Notes: generated from the letters alone by a model not told the origin. Shown: positions 1 through 7,965, numbered from the stretch's first letter. The stretch is 8,160 nucleotides of DNA from Thioalkalivibrio sp. (GCA_007120575.1 SKNJ01000235.1:1-8160), one strand, 5' to 3'. Numbers and translations: made by a program.

Positions 1-38
1 CACCATAAAGTCTGTATTCAACCAGCGAGTCATCGATC

Positions 39-1547
39 ATGGGTCTGGCCACCATCCATTCACGCGCGGCTGTCGGCATCGAGGCGCCGCAGGTGACTGT
101 CGAGGTCAATCTGTCGCCGGGCTTGCCGTTGTTCGGCATTGTCGGTTTGCCGGAAACGGCCGTGCGCGAGAGCAAGGACCGGGTTCGTGCGGCGATTCGC
201 AACTGCGAGTTCAAGCTGCCGAGCTGGCGCACTACGGTGTCGCTGGCGCCGGCTGATCTGCCCAAGGAAGGTGCGCGTTTCGACCTGCCGATTGCGGTGG
301 GTGTGCTGGTTGCCTCCGACAACGTCAAGGCGGGGGATCTGGGTGACTGGGAGTTTCTCGGTGAGCTGTCGATGTCGGGAAGATTGCGGGCGATCAAGGG
401 TGCGCTGCCGGCCATCATCCGCGCCCGCGATGCCGGCCGCAAGCTGATCCTGCCACGGGCCAACGCCGAGGAAGCCGGCCTGGTCAAGGACGCCGAAGTC
501 TACCTGGCCGAATCCCTGGCCGAGGTCGCCGCCGCACTCAATGGCCACCAGGGCCTGCCGAAAGCCGAGCCGGTTCCCGACTGTCACGACTATCACGGCC
601 CGGACCTGACCGATGTGCTCGGCCAGCACCGCGCCCGGCGTGCGCTGGAGATCTGCGCCGCCGGCGGCCACAACCTGCTGTTGATCGGACCACCCGGCAC
701 CGGCAAGACGCTATTGGCCTCGCGCCTTCCGGGCATATTGCCGCCCATGCAAGAAGACGAGGCGCTGGAAGCGGCGGCTGTGGCTTCCGTGGCCAGACTG
801 GGCCTGGACCCGGCCACCTGGAAGCAGCGCCGCTTCAGAACTCCGCATCACACGGCCTCCGGAGTGGCGCTGGTCGGTGGGGGTTCGAAACCGAGACCGG
901 GAGAGATTTCGCTGGCCCATGCAGGAGTGCTTTTTCTCGACGAATTGCCCGAGTACAGCCGGCATGTGCTCGAGGTCTTGCGCGAGCCGCTGGAGTCGGG
1001 CCGGGTGGTGATTTCGCGGGCGGCGGTGCAGGCCGAATTTCCGGCCGACTTTCAACTGGTGGCCGCCATGAACCCCTGCCCGTGCGGCTATGACGGCGAT
1101 CCGTCGGGGCGCTGCCGCTGCACGCCCGACCAGATCCTGCGCTACCGTGATCGCATTTCCGGGCCGCTGCTCGACCGTATCGACCTGCATGTCGAAGTGC
1201 CGCGCCAGTCGCTCAAGGACCTGCCAGACGGCGAGTCGACCGGGAAGGTCAGGGAGCGGGTGATTTCGGCACGCGAAATTCAGGCCGGTCGGGACGCCAT
1301 CAATGCCCGTCTCGACGTCGGCGGGATTCGTACGCATTGCGATCTGACCCCGAAACTGTCCAACCTGCTCGAACAGGCCTGCGAGCGCTTGCAGCTATCG
1401 GCCCGCGCCCATCACCGGATTCTGAGAGTAGCCCGCACGATCGCCGATCTGGACGGGGCTGAGCGCATCGAAATGACGCATCTGACCGAGGCGATCGGAT
1501 ATCGCCAGCTCGACCGGCGCAGCAGCACGCTGGCGCGCAGCGCGTAG
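39..1547 (+). CDS. comM: ComM/YifB family Mg-chelatase-like AAA+ ATPase
   Basis: The 502-residue protein is full length for the YifB/ComM family (about 500 aa). The N-terminal Lon-protease-like domain (about 1-170) has the family's opening pattern, including GLPETAVRESKDRVR and LPKEGARFDLPIA. The AAA+ Mg-chelatase domain (about 185-390) carries Walker A GPPGTGKT (217-224), the FRTPHHTAS segment (266-274), Walker B GVLFLDE (296-302), a four-cysteine cluster starting in NPCPCG (C347, C349, C358, C360), and LLDRIDLH (377-384) with a probable arginine finger. The C-terminal Mg_chelatase_C helical domain spans about 400-495. In Vibrio cholerae, ComM is a hexameric helicase that promotes branch migration of incoming single-stranded DNA during natural transformation; many non-competent species also carry it. 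The ATG start fits because the N-terminus aligns with the family from residue 1, although only a weak purine stretch (AGCGAG, 24-29) precedes it. It appears monocistronic and converges with the next gene. The family call is very secure; the role in this organism is inferred. Confidence 0.96.
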   Translation: MGLATIHSRAAVGIEAPQVTVEVNLSPGLPLFGIVGLPETAVRESKDRVRAAIRNCEFKLPSWRTTVSLAPADLPKEGARFDLPIAVGVLVASDNVKAGDLGDWEFLGELSMSGRLRAIKGALPAIIRARDAGRKLILPRANAEEAGLVKDAEVYLAESLAEVAAALNGHQGLPKAEPVPDCHDYHGPDLTDVLGQHRARRALEICAAGGHNLLLIGPPGTGKTLLASRLPGILPPMQEDEALEAAAVASVARLGLDPATWKQRRFRTPHHTASGVALVGGGSKPRPGEISLAHAGVLFLDELPEYSRHVLEVLREPLESGRVVISRAAVQAEFPADFQLVAAMNPCPCGYDGDPSGRCRCTPDQILRYRDRISGPLLDRIDLHVEVPRQSLKDLPDGESTGKVRERVISAREIQAGRDAINARLDVGGIRTHCDLTPKLSNLLEQACERLQLSARAHHRILRVARTIADLDGAERIEMTHLTEAIGYRQLDRRSSTLARSA

Positions 1548-1552
1548 GGCTG

Positions 1553-1583
1553 AAAATCGCTGTCGGCTCAGAAGTCCGACAGC
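1553..1583 (-). terminator. Candidate intrinsic terminator overlapping the stop codon of the minus-strand gene
   Basis: A perfect 8-bp stem, GCTGTCGG (1559-1566) with CCGACAGC (1576-1583), encloses a 9-nt loop. Read on the minus strand, the stem is followed by GATTTTCA, a short T run, as in a weak rho-independent terminator. The loop holds the TGA stop of the minus-strand gene (1568-1570), and the upstream arm encodes its last residues. On the plus strand the stem is followed by ATATTGG, which is not T-rich, so it is less likely to terminate comM by the intrinsic route, though it may still help to insulate the convergent pair. Confidence 0.5.
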
Positions 1584-2026
1584 ATATTGGTGTTGCGCAC
1601 CAGCCGTTTCTTCTCCCGCTCAGCGCGCTCGCGCAAGGCGGTGAACAATTCGGTTTGCTCGGGCCGGGAGCTGGCCTTCTCCAGCTCGGCGTAGAACTCG
1701 CCAAACCAGTTGGCTATATCGAGTGCAACGTCGAGCAATTCATCGGTCTTGACGTCGGGATGCTGGAGGCTCTGCAGACGCTCGCGGACCACCCTGTCAT
1801 TAAGCTCGGCCGGTTCCCACTCACGCAGCGCGGCATTGATCGAATCCCGGGAATAACCGTGCAGCGCCTGGGCCGACTTGGTCTCCATAGCTTCGAGGTA
1901 GTCGAGCAGCAGGTGAGCGCGAGGGTCGCTGACGTTCTTGTCGAGCGCCTTGTAGGTCTGGCCCAACTGTTCATGCAAGTGCTCGATATAGGCCAGAATG
2001 TCCTGTGTCTCGCTAAGCTTCATCAT
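1568..2026 (-). CDS. Hypothetical protein, predicted ferritin-like four-helix bundle
   Basis: Function is not assigned. The 152-residue product is almost entirely predicted alpha-helix and highly charged, with no signal peptide or membrane segment, so it is probably cytoplasmic. Four amphipathic helices are suggested at about 5-30, 34-58, 94-118 and 122-147, with a short helical link at 61-86. This layout and the closing EREKKRLVRN segment recall small ferritin-like/rubrerythrin-fold proteins of gammaproteobacteria that have no known role. A canonical ExxH metal-binding pair is not visible in helix 2 (E45, E48, then S51), so diiron chemistry should not be assumed. Two ATG codons stand in tandem at 2026 and 2023. 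A GGAG ribosome binding site (2031-2034) lies 4 nt from the first and 7 nt from the second, so the second (151 aa) may be the true start. The gene is convergent with comM and divergent from tamA. It has its own candidate promoter and terminator, which supports a real, monocistronic gene. Fold is moderately supported; function is unknown. Confidence 0.82.
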   Translation of the reverse strand: MMKLSETQDILAYIEHLHEQLGQTYKALDKNVSDPRAHLLLDYLEAMETKSAQALHGYSRDSINAALREWEPAELNDRVVRERLQSLQHPDVKTDELLDVALDIANWFGEFYAELEKASSRPEQTELFTALRERAEREKKRLVRNTNMLSDF

Positions 2027-2030
2027 CCCT

Positions 2031-2034
2031 CTCC
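2031..2034 (-). promoter_or_regulatory. Ribosome binding site that helps choose between tandem ATG starts
   Basis: On the minus strand GGAG is followed by AGGG and then ATGATG. Spacing is 4 nt to the first ATG (2026) and 7 nt to the second (2023). Usual Shine-Dalgarno spacing is about 5-9 nt, so the second ATG is favoured, although the extended purine run GGAGAGGG makes the choice uncertain. Confidence 0.55.
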
Positions 2035-2057
2035 ACGACTTATCGATCCTGGCTCCG

Positions 2058-2066
2058 AGTATACCA
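2058..2066 (-). promoter_or_regulatory. Candidate extended -10 promoter for the minus-strand helical-bundle gene
   Basis: The minus strand reads TGGTATACT, a TGn extension joined to a -10 hexamer with 5 of 6 matches to TATAAT. No good -35 hexamer is seen at 17 bp, which extended -10 promoters tolerate. Transcription would start near 2051, giving a leader of about 25 nt that just accommodates the GGAG ribosome binding site. Confidence 0.5.
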
Positions 2067-2114
2067 ACGAGGTGGCTGGCTGGAGCTGGGTTCTTCTATG
2101 ACCGGAACTCCGGA

Positions 2115-2147
2115 GTACAGTCGTTGGTCGGAAACGCAATGCTGTAC
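2115..2147. repeat. Inverted repeat GTACAG/CTGTAC upstream of tamA
   Basis: Arms GTACAG (2115-2120) and CTGTAC (2142-2147) are perfect reverse complements separated by 21 nt, with centres 27 bp apart. The right arm ends 3 bp before the candidate extended -10 of tamA, so the pair spans the region where a regulator or the -35 contact would sit. It could be an operator with two half-sites, but 6-bp arms at this spacing can arise by chance. Confidence 0.3.
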
Positions 2148-2150
2148 GGT

Positions 2151-2159
2151 TGCTTTAAT
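2151..2159 (+). promoter_or_regulatory. Candidate extended -10 promoter for tamA-tamB
   Basis: TGCTTTAAT combines a TGn extension with TTTAAT, 5 of 6 matches to the -10 consensus. The -35 region at 17-18 bp (GAAACG or GGAAAC) is poor, as is common for extended -10 promoters. A start near 2166 would leave a leader of about 58 nt before the TTG codon of tamA. This is the best sigma70-like match I found in the gap. A TTGCCA at 2165-2170 is a good -35 on its own but lacks a convincing partner. Confidence 0.4.
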
Positions 2160-2208
2160 TCACTTTGCCATAGGCAGCGACGGTTAAGATAGCTGTTGTT
2201 GTAGGCAC

Positions 2209-2214
2209 AAAGGG
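2209..2214 (+). promoter_or_regulatory. Ribosome binding site supporting the TTG start of tamA
   Basis: AAAGGG lies 9 nt upstream of TTG at 2224. It is a partial Shine-Dalgarno match, but it is purine-rich in an otherwise T-rich stretch and sits at a workable distance. It agrees with the start that gives a complete signal peptide. Confidence 0.45.
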
Positions 2215-2223
2215 TTTGGCGTT

Positions 2224-4137
2224 TTGCTCCGATTTACTTTCATTGGCGTTCTAGCCTTGGCTCTGGCGGGTCTGGTTCGCGCCGAGTCCGGCAACGTGAT
2301 TACCGAGATCTCCGGCATCAGTGGCGAATTGCTGGAAAATGTCCGGCTGAGCGTTTCGCTGGTCCGAGCCGAGCGACTCGATGAAGTGTCAGTGTGGCGA
2401 TTGAGGCAGATGGCAACCGATGCCCGCTCAGAGGTGCGTGAGGCCCTGCGTCCGTTTGGGTACTATCGTTCGCGTGTCGAAGTGCGACTGATTGAGCCGG
2501 ACGATGAAGGACAACCCTGGCGTGCGACGATTCGGGTCGAACCCGGTAGTCCCGTGCGCGTCCACAATCTCGACCTTCGAATTATCGGAGAAGGCGCTGA
2601 CGACACGGAGTTGCTGGAATGGCGAAGCGAATGGCCTCTGCCGGAAGGGGCCATTCTGCGTCACTCGATGTGGGAATCGGCCTGGCGCGACCTGGAACGC
2701 CTGGCCCGCCAACGCGGTTATTTTCAGGCCCGCTTCAGCACACGCCGAATCGAAGTCGATCCCGACCGCGGTCGTGCCGACCTGCGCTTGATCTTCGAGA
2801 CCGGTCCCCGGTACCGTTTCGGCACCCACAAAACACCCAATACGGACTTTTCCGCTCGTCTGATCAATCGGCTCACCATCATCGCTCCCGGTGAGCCTTA
2901 TGACATCAAACGCCTCGATGAGCAGCGCGAGGCGCTTGCCCGTGCCGGACTCTGGGAGCGGGTAATCGTCGAGGAGGAGCGCGACGAAACGGATCATCGT
3001 GTGGATCTCCGATATGAGCTCGAAACCCGATCACCCAATACCTATCGGGCTACGATCGGCTTCGGTACCGACACCGGTGGCCGCCTGCAACTGGGCTGGA
3101 AGCGACACTACCTGTCGAGCCGGGGCAGTCGACTCGATAGCGGTTTCGGCGCACAACAACGTAACAACGAGTTCGTGCTTCGCAGCGAGTATCAGCATCC
3201 GCGTGGCAGCACGCCGATGGATTTCCTCACAGCCGGCGCGTTCCTTCGGCGTGAACAGGACAACTTCCGGTTCATTGATGAAAATCGCCTGGAACCGATC
3301 TTCGATTCTTTCGAGGGCAGGCGGGAACAGTCCGAGATATCTTTTGGCCGACTCCAGGAGCGCGGTTGGTTGCCCCGCACGTTCGATCCAGTCGAGGAGC
3401 GCATTTTCGTCTCGGTGCTACACGAATCCTTCGATGCATTCCGCGAAGCGCGTTTCAGCAGTGAGAACGAAGCATTGCTGGCAGCCAACCCCGAGCTGGA
3501 GGATATTCTGCGCACCAGTACTGACACCGTCGCAGTCGGTGCGCGTTGGCGTCTGCCCAACATCAGTGGCAGTGGCTTCTATATCCAGGGGCAGGTAATT
3601 GAAGCTCGAACCCTCGCTGCTCACGATTCGCTGGGTTCGCCTGTCAGCTTTACACAGGGCTATCTGAGTGGTCGCGTGCACCAGCTTTTCGGTGAGCGCC
3701 ACAAGCTGCTGTTACGCGGAGAACTCGGCTATACCGAGGCGCGCACTCGAACACTCAACCTCGAGATCGATGACCGAACGCTGGAGTTGTCGATCACCGA
3801 ACTGCCCGAGCGCTATCGCTTCAAGACCGGCGGTGACCGATCTGTTCGTGGCTACGGTTTCGAGAATCTGAGCGCCAACCGCAACGGTGCCAATCATCTC
3901 ATCGTCGGCTCGGTCGAATACGAATATCGCGTCGGTGAAAACTGGTCACTGGCTGCCTTCTACGACATCGGCAACGCCTTCAACGACTTCCAGCGGCCCA
4001 AGCTCCGTCGCGGGACCGGGATAGGCTTCCGCTGGTATACCCTGATCGGGCCACTCCAAATCGACGTCGCGAAGGCTCTGGATGGATTGGATGATCCCTG
4101 GCGTGTGCACTTCACCATCGGCACTCAATTGCTATGA
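2224..4137 (+). CDS. tamA: TamA, outer-membrane Omp85-family translocation and assembly module protein
   Basis: TamA is the outer-membrane barrel of the translocation and assembly module. With TamB it is tied to insertion of some outer-membrane proteins and, in recent work on Escherichia coli, to phospholipid transport to the outer membrane. The TTG start gives a clean signal peptide: basic R3, hydrophobic FIGVLALALAGLV, and likely cleavage after A20 (VRA-ES). No in-frame ATG would keep this peptide. Three POTRA domains follow at about 25-107, 108-192 and 193-267; the 16-strand barrel occupies about 270-637. The Omp85 loop-6 motif is clear in GGDRSVRGYGFENLS (537-551, with VRGY at 541-544). 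FYDIGNAFND (579-588) and the final strand ending in hydrophobic residues are also typical. At 637 aa it is about 60 aa longer than E. coli TamA (577); most of the extra seems to lie within the barrel at about 340-435. tamB overlaps its stop codon, so the two are surely one operon. Confidence 0.95.
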   Translation: MLRFTFIGVLALALAGLVRAESGNVITEISGISGELLENVRLSVSLVRAERLDEVSVWRLRQMATDARSEVREALRPFGYYRSRVEVRLIEPDDEGQPWRATIRVEPGSPVRVHNLDLRIIGEGADDTELLEWRSEWPLPEGAILRHSMWESAWRDLERLARQRGYFQARFSTRRIEVDPDRGRADLRLIFETGPRYRFGTHKTPNTDFSARLINRLTIIAPGEPYDIKRLDEQREALARAGLWERVIVEEERDETDHRVDLRYELETRSPNTYRATIGFGTDTGGRLQLGWKRHYLSSRGSRLDSGFGAQQRNNEFVLRSEYQHPRGSTPMDFLTAGAFLRREQDNFRFIDENRLEPIFDSFEGRREQSEISFGRLQERGWLPRTFDPVEERIFVSVLHESFDAFREARFSSENEALLAANPELEDILRTSTDTVAVGARWRLPNISGSGFYIQGQVIEARTLAAHDSLGSPVSFTQGYLSGRVHQLFGERHKLLLRGELGYTEARTRTLNLEIDDRTLELSITELPERYRFKTGGDRSVRGYGFENLSANRNGANHLIVGSVEYEYRVGENWSLAAFYDIGNAFNDFQRPKLRRGTGIGFRWYTLIGPLQIDVAKALDGLDDPWRVHFTIGTQLL

Positions 4138-7100
4138 AGAAACTGCTGATCATTGTCGCAATACTGATTGTGCTGCTGGGCGCCGGTCTGGCAATGACCT
4201 GGTGGTGGCTGACCGCAACCCGAGGCGGCGCCGAGTGGTCAATGAATCGGGCCGTACCCTATCTCGATGAATTGACCTGGGAGAGTATTCAGGGAAACCT
4301 GGCCAACGGTCTGACCATTCGCGGCCTGACCCTGGAACAAGCGGGTACCCGGGTGTCGGTCGATGAGATCGAGCTGGCCGCACGTATTCGTCCACTGGCC
4401 GGGCCGAGGATCGATATCGAGAGGCTTTACGTGCGCGGTGCCAACGTCCATCTGCCGGAGGCCGAACCACGCGACGAACCGCCCGACACCTTCGATCCCG
4501 GCCTGCTCGACATTCCGGTTGCGATCAACATCAACGACCTGCTCGTGGAGACATTCAGTCTGCATCCGCATGACGGCGAACCGCTGGTGCTCGACCGGTT
4601 GCACTTCGCCGGCCATTACTCGGACCATATTCGCATCGACCGGCTCGAAGCGACAACGCCACAGGGGCGGCTCGAAGGCAGCGGACAATGGACGTTGACC
4701 GAACCTTTTGTCACACGGCTGGACCTGCAGGCACTGTTGCTGATCGGCGACGAGAGCGAGCAGGCGCTCGATCTCGAGATACGCGGCCCGCTGGCCTCGC
4801 TGGAAGTTGGTTTCGATGCCCGGGGCCCGGCCACCGCCACCGGAATGGCGCAAGTTCGCGGCCTGCCCGACATGCCGTCGGGTAGTCTTCAACTCGAAGG
4901 CCAACTGGCCGACTGGCCCGATCTCGACCTGGCCCTGGACGACATCAACCTGACTACCGAGGGGACCGTCGACGACTGGTCGCTAGTACTCGATGCGCGA
5001 ATCACCGGCATGGAACTACCGCCCTCACGCTGGCAGATCAAGGCGAGCGGCGACCTTGCGCGTGTGGATGTGGAATCTCTGCGTGGCGACGTGCTCGACG
5101 GTGAAATCACCGCTACCGGATGGCTCGAGCATGGCGCCGAAAAACTTGCTGCCCGGGTCGATCTGGAGATGCGCGAGCTGGATTTCACCACGCTTTACCC
5201 CGACTGGCCGCATCAGGCCCGGGTCAGTGGCCACCTGGCAGGGCGTGTCGATGACGATGAGATTCACCTGGATCGCCTCGACCTCTCCGCCCCACCCACA
5301 GGGCTGATGTTGACCGGCACGGGCCGCTTCCTGCCGGCCGCCGACGAACTGGATCTGGATCTGGAATGGCGGGACCTGGTCTGGCCGCCGCTGCTGGACG
5401 AGGGCGATCCACTGGTATCCAGCCAGTCAGGCCGGGTCAGGCTGACCGGTCGCATCAGCGACTGGCGACTGGAGCTTGATGCCCTGATGGCCGGGCCGGA
5501 AATACCTGCCGGTGAACTGGGCCTGCGCGCCACGGGCAACGACCGTCGCGCCGACATTCAACGGCTCTCGCTGGATCTGGGCGATGCCGGACGTCTGACA
5601 TCACGCGGAGAAATCGGCTGGAGCCCGGACATCGACACCCGCTTCGACGTGGAATTGCACCAGATCGATCCCGTTCATTTCGTGGCCCAGCTTTCCGGAC
5701 GGATTGATGCGCTCGCTTCGGTCCAGGCACGCAGAGACGAAAGCTGGCAATTCGAACTGGAACTGAACGAATTGCATGGCCACTTGCGTGACTATCCCCT
5801 GGCCGGCAGCGGCCATGTGCGGATGACCGATGAGGTACCGGAAGCGGCGCGACTGGATCTTGCCGTGGGTGAGAACCGCCTGGAACTGGCCAGCGAGGAT
5901 GGCGAGCGCTGGCATTGGCTGCTGGACGCCAATGCCCTGTCGGAACTGTGGCCTGACATCAGTGGCATGGCGCTGCTGGAGGGCACGCTCGACCCCTATG
6001 CCCGCACCTTGCGCGCGCAGGGCGAGCTGGAGGCGGCCGGATTCGGTGATTTTTCCGTCGAGTGGGTGCATCTGAACACGACCCTGGACTGGGGCGAGGC
6101 CCCGCACGCAGAGGTCAATCTGCGCCTGAACGATTTCGACCTGAAGCCCTGGGACCGAATCGACCAACTTGAGCTGATGGTCCAGGGGGGCTGTGCCAAC
6201 CATCAGCTTGAGCTCAATATTTCAGGCATGCGCGGCTCACTCGACCTGGCTGGCAGCGGCACACTCGACGGCTGTCTTGCTCGCACGGAAGCCTGGCAAG
6301 GCCATATCGAACACCTTTATCTGGGTGAAACCGTGGCTGGCAACTGGCAACTGGCCGAAAGCCTGCCCATACGCGTCACCCAAAATGCGACCAAGGCCGG
6401 GCCCGGTTGCCTGCGCGCCATCGGCAACGGCGACGGCCGCCTGTGCCTGCGCGAGCTGCTTATCGACGACGACAGTCATGCCCGCATCGGCATTCACAAA
6501 ATGCCGATGGACCTATTGCTGCTGCCGCTCGACCCGATTTTTACCCTGACCACGCCGCTATCAGGGCAGCTTGATGCCGACTGGGACAGAGCCGGACTGA
6601 AGCAACTGACCGGTTTTCTCGATCTGGAACAAGGCACCCTGCGTGCGCTCGGCGGTGACGAGGACCTGCTGAGGATCGACCAGGTGCGGCTCGACTTTAC
6701 CCAGGAAGGCGAGCACGGCCTCCTGATCGACCTGCTGGCGCGTCTGGAAGGCGACAGCGAACTGACGAGCCAAGCCCATGTAATCGACCTCAGGGATCCG
6801 GCCACTACCATGATCAATGCCGATGCCCGGCTTGATCTTCCCGACATCGGTGCTTTCAACCATTTGGTCACCGAACTCGACCAGCTTGGCGGGCGGCTGC
6901 ATGGTCGGCTTGCTCTGGACGGAACCCTGACTTCTCCCAGCATCAATGGAAATCTCTCTCTGGTCGATGGCTACCTCACGCATGCACCACTGGGGTTGCG
7001 GGTAACCGACATCGGTATCAATCTGGAAGGTGAGACCGATCACGCCTCACTGGTCGGGCACATGAAGTCCGGCGCTGGTGAACTCAATCTTGGTGCAGCC

Positions 7101-7958
7101 CTGACCCGGCGGGCCGAGAGCTGGCACATGGAAGTTGGAGTCGAAGGCAACCGTTTTTCCTTCGCCGATATCGATTGGCTGCGCATCGAAGCCAGCCCGC
7201 AAATCAGGATCGAAGGCGATCATGATCGCCTGGACATCGACGGCGACATCCACATCGATCGTCTGCGCGGTGGTTCACCGCCCGGTGCTGGCGAACGCGT
7301 CACCTCTTCGAGCGATGTCATCGTGCTTGGTGAAACGGAAGAAGAGGAAGAAGTACCGGTAGTACGACGTCTTCATGGGCGGCTGGGCATTCACCCGGGC
7401 AATGACGCGCGCCTGTCGGCTCAAGGACTGCAGGCGAGACTGGCCGGAAGACTGGACTTGTTGTGGAACGGCACCCGCGAACCGCGCGGCCGCGGCGCCA
7501 TACTGATTCCCGAAGGTTCCTATCGTGCCTACGGTCAAAATCTGAATATTCGCGACGGCGAGATCCAGTTCACCGGCCATCCGTTGGACAATCCGCGCCT
7601 GGACATCCGAGCCGTTCGAGAAATCTTCGGCGACTCACGGGTAGAGGCTGCCGGTGTGCATATCCGCGGCCCCGCACAACAACCTCAGATCGATCTTTTT
7701 ACCGACCCCCCGACGACCGATGAAAAAGCATTGGCCTTCATCGTCACCGGTGCCGACTTCGACCATGCCGCCGGCCAAGCGGCGGTCAACGTCGGCTTTT
7801 ACCTGCTGCCGCGGCTGTTTGTCAGCTACGGCATCGGCCTGTTCGAGGCCGGCAACGTGCTGTCGGGCCGCTACGAGCTGTCCGACCGCTGGGGCGTGCG
7901 CGTCGTGTCCGGTGAACGCGATACCGGGGTTGATCTTGGGTTTATTACGGATCGGTGA
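4134..7958 (+). CDS. tamB: TamB, inner-membrane-anchored translocation and assembly module protein (DUF490)
   Basis: The 1274-residue protein is close to E. coli TamB (1259 aa). An N-terminal signal anchor (K2-K3 followed by a hydrophobic helix at about 4-27) holds it in the inner membrane. The long periplasmic remainder is built of repeating short beta strands rich in alternating hydrophobic and acidic residues, the AsmA-like beta-taco architecture that forms a hydrophobic groove across the periplasm. The C-terminal TamB domain (about 900-1274) shows family patterns: GSYRAYGQNLNIRDGEIQF (1128-1146), NPRLDIRAVR (1153-1162), and a strand-rich end with GNVLSGRYELSDRWGVRVVSG that is expected to engage TamA. 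Four cysteines fall at 686, 713, 759 and 771, an area where family members often have cysteines, so disulfides are possible in the periplasm. A five-glutamate run (1069-1073) sits in a probably flexible linker. The start overlaps the tamA stop as ATGA with no strong ribosome binding site nearby, indicating translational coupling. It belongs to the AsmA-like/VPS13-like lipid-transport group. Confidence 0.95.
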   Translation: MKKLLIIVAILIVLLGAGLAMTWWWLTATRGGAEWSMNRAVPYLDELTWESIQGNLANGLTIRGLTLEQAGTRVSVDEIELAARIRPLAGPRIDIERLYVRGANVHLPEAEPRDEPPDTFDPGLLDIPVAININDLLVETFSLHPHDGEPLVLDRLHFAGHYSDHIRIDRLEATTPQGRLEGSGQWTLTEPFVTRLDLQALLLIGDESEQALDLEIRGPLASLEVGFDARGPATATGMAQVRGLPDMPSGSLQLEGQLADWPDLDLALDDINLTTEGTVDDWSLVLDARITGMELPPSRWQIKASGDLARVDVESLRGDVLDGEITATGWLEHGAEKLAARVDLEMRELDFTTLYPDWPHQARVSGHLAGRVDDDEIHLDRLDLSAPPTGLMLTGTGRFLPAADELDLDLEWRDLVWPPLLDEGDPLVSSQSGRVRLTGRISDWRLELDALMAGPEIPAGELGLRATGNDRRADIQRLSLDLGDAGRLTSRGEIGWSPDIDTRFDVELHQIDPVHFVAQLSGRIDALASVQARRDESWQFELELNELHGHLRDYPLAGSGHVRMTDEVPEAARLDLAVGENRLELASEDGERWHWLLDANALSELWPDISGMALLEGTLDPYARTLRAQGELEAAGFGDFSVEWVHLNTTLDWGEAPHAEVNLRLNDFDLKPWDRIDQLELMVQGGCANHQLELNISGMRGSLDLAGSGTLDGCLARTEAWQGHIEHLYLGETVAGNWQLAESLPIRVTQNATKAGPGCLRAIGNGDGRLCLRELLIDDDSHARIGIHKMPMDLLLLPLDPIFTLTTPLSGQLDADWDRAGLKQLTGFLDLEQGTLRALGGDEDLLRIDQVRLDFTQEGEHGLLIDLLARLEGDSELTSQAHVIDLRDPATTMINADARLDLPDIGAFNHLVTELDQLGGRLHGRLALDGTLTSPSINGNLSLVDGYLTHAPLGLRVTDIGINLEGETDHASLVGHMKSGAGELNLGAALTRRAESWHMEVGVEGNRFSFADIDWLRIEASPQIRIEGDHDRLDIDGDIHIDRLRGGSPPGAGERVTSSSDVIVLGETEEEEEVPVVRRLHGRLGIHPGNDARLSAQGLQARLAGRLDLLWNGTREPRGRGAILIPEGSYRAYGQNLNIRDGEIQFTGHPLDNPRLDIRAVREIFGDSRVEAAGVHIRGPAQQPQIDLFTDPPTTDEKALAFIVTGADFDHAAGQAAVNVGFYLLPRLFVSYGIGLFEAGNVLSGRYELSDRWGVRVVSGERDTGVDLGFITDR

Positions 7959-7965
7959 TGAAATT

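Noticed and set aside
1655..2101. A 148-codon plus-strand frame opposite the helical-bundle gene
   Set aside because: The minus-strand gene has a ribosome binding site, promoter, terminator and a coherent helical protein; the plus frame has none of these.
4239..4904. A 221-codon minus-strand open frame within tamB, and similar long frames antisense to comM and tamA
   Set aside because: They lie opposite strongly supported genes, show no recognisable domain, and are expected in G+C-rich sequence.
7338..7352. Five-glutamate run in TamB as a slippage or insertion event
   Set aside because: The codons are mixed GAA/GAG and in frame, and the run sits in a linker that is commonly acidic and variable in TamB proteins.
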